Shown one piece after another: positions 62,247-64,000 of a stretch of 64,000 bases of DNA. Location: positions 1 through 64,000 of the forward strand of contig JAGNHS010000007.1 in assembly GCA_018001635.1 (NCBI GenBank). Reading direction: 5' to 3'. The DNA is from Pseudomonadota bacterium. Lineage in GTDB: Bacteria; Bdellovibrionota; UBA2428. Every line of letters starts with the position of its first letter. Positions within the stretch are counted from its first letter, which is position 1. Below the pieces are notes generated by a model that saw only the letters and a list, made by a program, of their open reading frames with translations, searched no databases and was not told where the DNA came from. The position numbers and the translations under genes were made by a program.

Positions 62247-62987
62247 TTCAGTGAGAATTTTTAAACCATCACTCGTGAGCGCAACGGTGTGTTCAAATTG
62301 CGCTGATAATTTTTTATCTTGAGTTTCAACAGTCCAATTGTCTTTCAATAAAACAATGTCAGCTTTTCCTGCGTTTATCATAGGTTCGATTGTAAAAACC
62401 ATTCCAGGCTTTAATTGTGGACCCGTGCCCTTTTTGCCAAAATGCACAACATGAGGATCTTCGTGAAAATTTTTACCAATACCATGGCCACAATATTCTC
62501 TAACAACGGAATAACCTTTGGCCTCTACAAATTTTTGTATTGCGGCTCCAATATCTCCTAAATGAGTCCCCGTTCTGGCGGCTTCAATTCCGATCCAAAG
62601 TGCTTCTTCGGCGGATTTTAGAAGTTCTCTAGCTGACCTTGAGGATTTGCCAACGCTAAAGGTTTTACAGGTATCGCCATGATAACCCTTAAAAAAAGTG
62701 GTGACGTCAACTCCTACGATATCCCCGTCTCTAAGTTGATAAGAACTAGGAATTCCATGACAAACAACTTGATTAACCGATGTGCATATACTTTTGGGAA
62801 ATCCTCTATAGTTCAGGGGGCTCGGAGTGGCTCCTTTTTCTAAAATATAAGAGTGGCAGAGATCATTGATTTCATTTGTGGTGATGCCTGCTTGTATGTG
62901 GGGCTCAATAAATTTCAAAACAGATGCCGCTAACTGGCAAGATTCTCGCATTTCTTCGATTTCTTTGTCGGTCTTATAAATAATCAT
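62238..62987 (-). CDS. map: Methionine aminopeptidase type I
   Basis: The 249-residue enzyme shows the MAP metal-site set: VGVDVTTFFKGYHGDTCKTF (two Asp), CGHGIGKNFHEDPHV (His), MVFTIEPMI (Glu) and the final QFEHTVALT (Glu). It removes initiator Met from nascent proteins. It is a single gene between the membrane cluster and PBP1A; the 50 bases upstream contain no clear promoter consensus. Confidence 0.97.
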   Translation of the reverse strand: MIIYKTDKEIEEMRESCQLAASVLKFIEPHIQAGITTNEINDLCHSYILEKGATPSPLNYRGFPKSICTSVNQVVCHGIPSSYQLRDGDIVGVDVTTFFKGYHGDTCKTFSVGKSSRSARELLKSAEEALWIGIEAARTGTHLGDIGAAIQKFVEAKGYSVVREYCGHGIGKNFHEDPHVVHFGKKGTGPQLKPGMVFTIEPMINAGKADIVLLKDNWTVETQDKKLSAQFEHTVALTSDGLKILTELA

Positions 62988-63037
62988 AAATCATTTTTAT
63001 CTTGCTCTAAGCTTCTATTGAGAAAGAGAAGTCTCTC

Positions 63038-64000
63038 TTAATACTCCTCTCTCATCATGTCATCTGTCTTTACATCTTCATCGTCAGAGTTCTTTTCGTC
63101 GCTTTGGCTTCGATCGCTCTGGCTGTTTCCTGTTATGACCATTGTCCGATTAATGGCGCCAGTGGCTGAAGGAGTTCCAGCACTGTCGACTTTCTTTTGG
63201 CCTGGCGCAGTTCCATCAATAAAATATTCCGTAATTCGCTTTTTAGTTCTTTCTGTAGGCACATCGCCAGTTTCGCCATCGATGGGTACTTGAATTATCC
63301 CTTCGGGAACACCAAAATTTTCTTCAGGGAGATCTTTTAAGGCTTCTTTCATATAACTCAACCAAATGGGTAATGCGGCCACTGTCCCAGTCTCATTTCT
63401 ACCAATGGGTCGGTCTTCATCAAAGCCCACCCAAACGCCAGTTAGAATTTGAGGTGTGAAACCTAAAAATAGAGCATCTTTATAGTCGTTGGTGGTGCCT
63501 GTTTTTCCAGCTATAGGACGACCGAGGACTTGGGCGTCTGCGGCTGTTCCAAATTCCACCACAGATTGTAGAAGGCTGGTCATAATAAAATTAACTCTTT
63601 CATCAATGACCTGTTCTGGTTCTTTGTTTTCATGTTGTTCTAGAATTTCAGCGTTGCGATCTTCAATTTTTCTTATAAAAAAAGTGTCGAGTCTTTTTCC
63701 TTTGTTGGCATAAACTCCCCAAGGTTTTAGGAGTTCTTCTAAAGAAATTGCAGAACTTCCTAAAGCTAAAGAAAGATCTTCATTAAGTTGACCAGTGATT
63801 CCCATTTTCTTTGCAAAATCAACAACAGTTTTAACTCCAACATGTTGTAAAACTTTAATAGTAGGAACGTTTCGAGAAAGAGCTAAAGCATTTCTTAGTC
63901 GAGTGTCGCCATAGAATTTTTCGCCAAAGTTGTTGGGCTTCCAAGTTTTCTCAAATTCATCTTTTTCGCTAGTACTACTATAAACAATAGGAGCGTCGAC
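63038..64000 (-). CDS. PBP1A-type penicillin-binding protein, C-terminal fragment
   Basis: An open frame of 321 codons, including the stop, runs from the window edge, so the N-terminal transglycosylase domain and the catalytic Ser-x-x-Lys lie outside. Visible transpeptidase parts are ALALSRNVPTIKVLQHVG (the SxN motif) and the KTGT motif in IAGKTGTTNDYKDALFLGFTPQILTGVWVGFD. The end is an acidic tail rich in Ser, Asp and Glu (about 30 residues). It cross-links peptidoglycan at the inner-membrane surface. Confidence 0.93.
   Translation of the reverse strand, partial: VDAPIVYSSTSEKDEFEKTWKPNNFGEKFYGDTRLRNALALSRNVPTIKVLQHVGVKTVVDFAKKMGITGQLNEDLSLALGSSAISLEELLKPWGVYANKGKRLDTFFIRKIEDRNAEILEQHENKEPEQVIDERVNFIMTSLLQSVVEFGTAADAQVLGRPIAGKTGTTNDYKDALFLGFTPQILTGVWVGFDEDRPIGRNETGTVAALPIWLSYMKEALKDLPEENFGVPEGIIQVPIDGETGDVPTERTKKRITEYFIDGTAPGQKKVDSAGTPSATGAINRTMVITGNSQSDRSQSDEKNSDDEDVKTDDMMREEY

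Overview
The window is AT-rich DNA of a Gram-negative, flagellated bacterium. The gene set and proteins suggest Bdellovibrionota (a low-GC relative of Bdellovibrio), although nothing here proves the genus. Supporting signs are lipoproteins, an outer-membrane beta-barrel, a PBP1A, a complete flagellar export and motor locus in the order known from Bacillus and spirochetes, and densely packed genes with many 4-bp start/stop overlaps. No rRNA, tRNA, CRISPR array, insertion sequence or prophage was seen. No stretch of more than 300 bases lacks a gene; the longest gap, about 237 bases between flgE and fliL, holds a hairpin, a terminator and a promoter.

Layout. 1-1775 (minus): a membrane protein and a GHMP-type sugar kinase cut by the left edge. 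1814-6530: a FadF-like membrane iron-sulfur oxidoreductase, a HEAT-repeat protein and a secreted subtilisin with a perfect sigma-54 promoter. 6578-11799: DedA protein, thiamine ABC transporter thiBPQ, a lipoprotein and an alpha/beta hydrolase. 11796-15880: LysM lipoprotein, NamZ-family protein, VKOR-DsbA fusion and a small barrel. 15929-20435: ddl-ftsQ-ftsA-ftsZ, ended by a strong terminator. 20468-24519: a three-gene minus operon with a sigma-region-4-like protein, diverging from a large TPR protein. 24616-46592: two flagellar transcription units, flgB-flgE and fliL-fliA, each with a recognisable sigma-54 promoter. 46642-51283: purA, a LysR regulator, a tyrosine-rich lipoprotein with its own perfect sigma-54 promoter, and an exported protein of unknown role. 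51321-59566 (minus): one tightly overlapped operon deoC-deoB-deoA, two GT-C membrane proteins, punA and mtaD. 59601-64000: a WecA/TagO-like transferase, small membrane proteins, map and the C-terminal part of PBP1A.

How the parts fit. The division and cell-wall genes, the flagellar locus and the nucleoside-salvage operon are each compact units. The salvage operon degrades deoxynucleosides to acetaldehyde and glyceraldehyde-3-phosphate, and handles purine nucleosides and methylthioadenosine/S-adenosylhomocysteine-type compounds. That would suit an organism feeding on nucleic acids.

The most unusual signal is a pair of unrelated exported-protein genes, the subtilisin at 4899 and the Tyr-rich lipoprotein at 49651. 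Each has a perfect TGGCAC-N5-TTGC element followed by exactly 12 bases and then the ATG, with no ribosome-binding site. This predicts sigma-54-dependent, essentially leaderless mRNAs. Other points of note are a predicted three-way-junction RNA before flgE, a GT-C gene whose 83 N-terminal codons contain no ATG, GTG or TTG, and a ftsZ terminator built from the last codons of the convergent gene.
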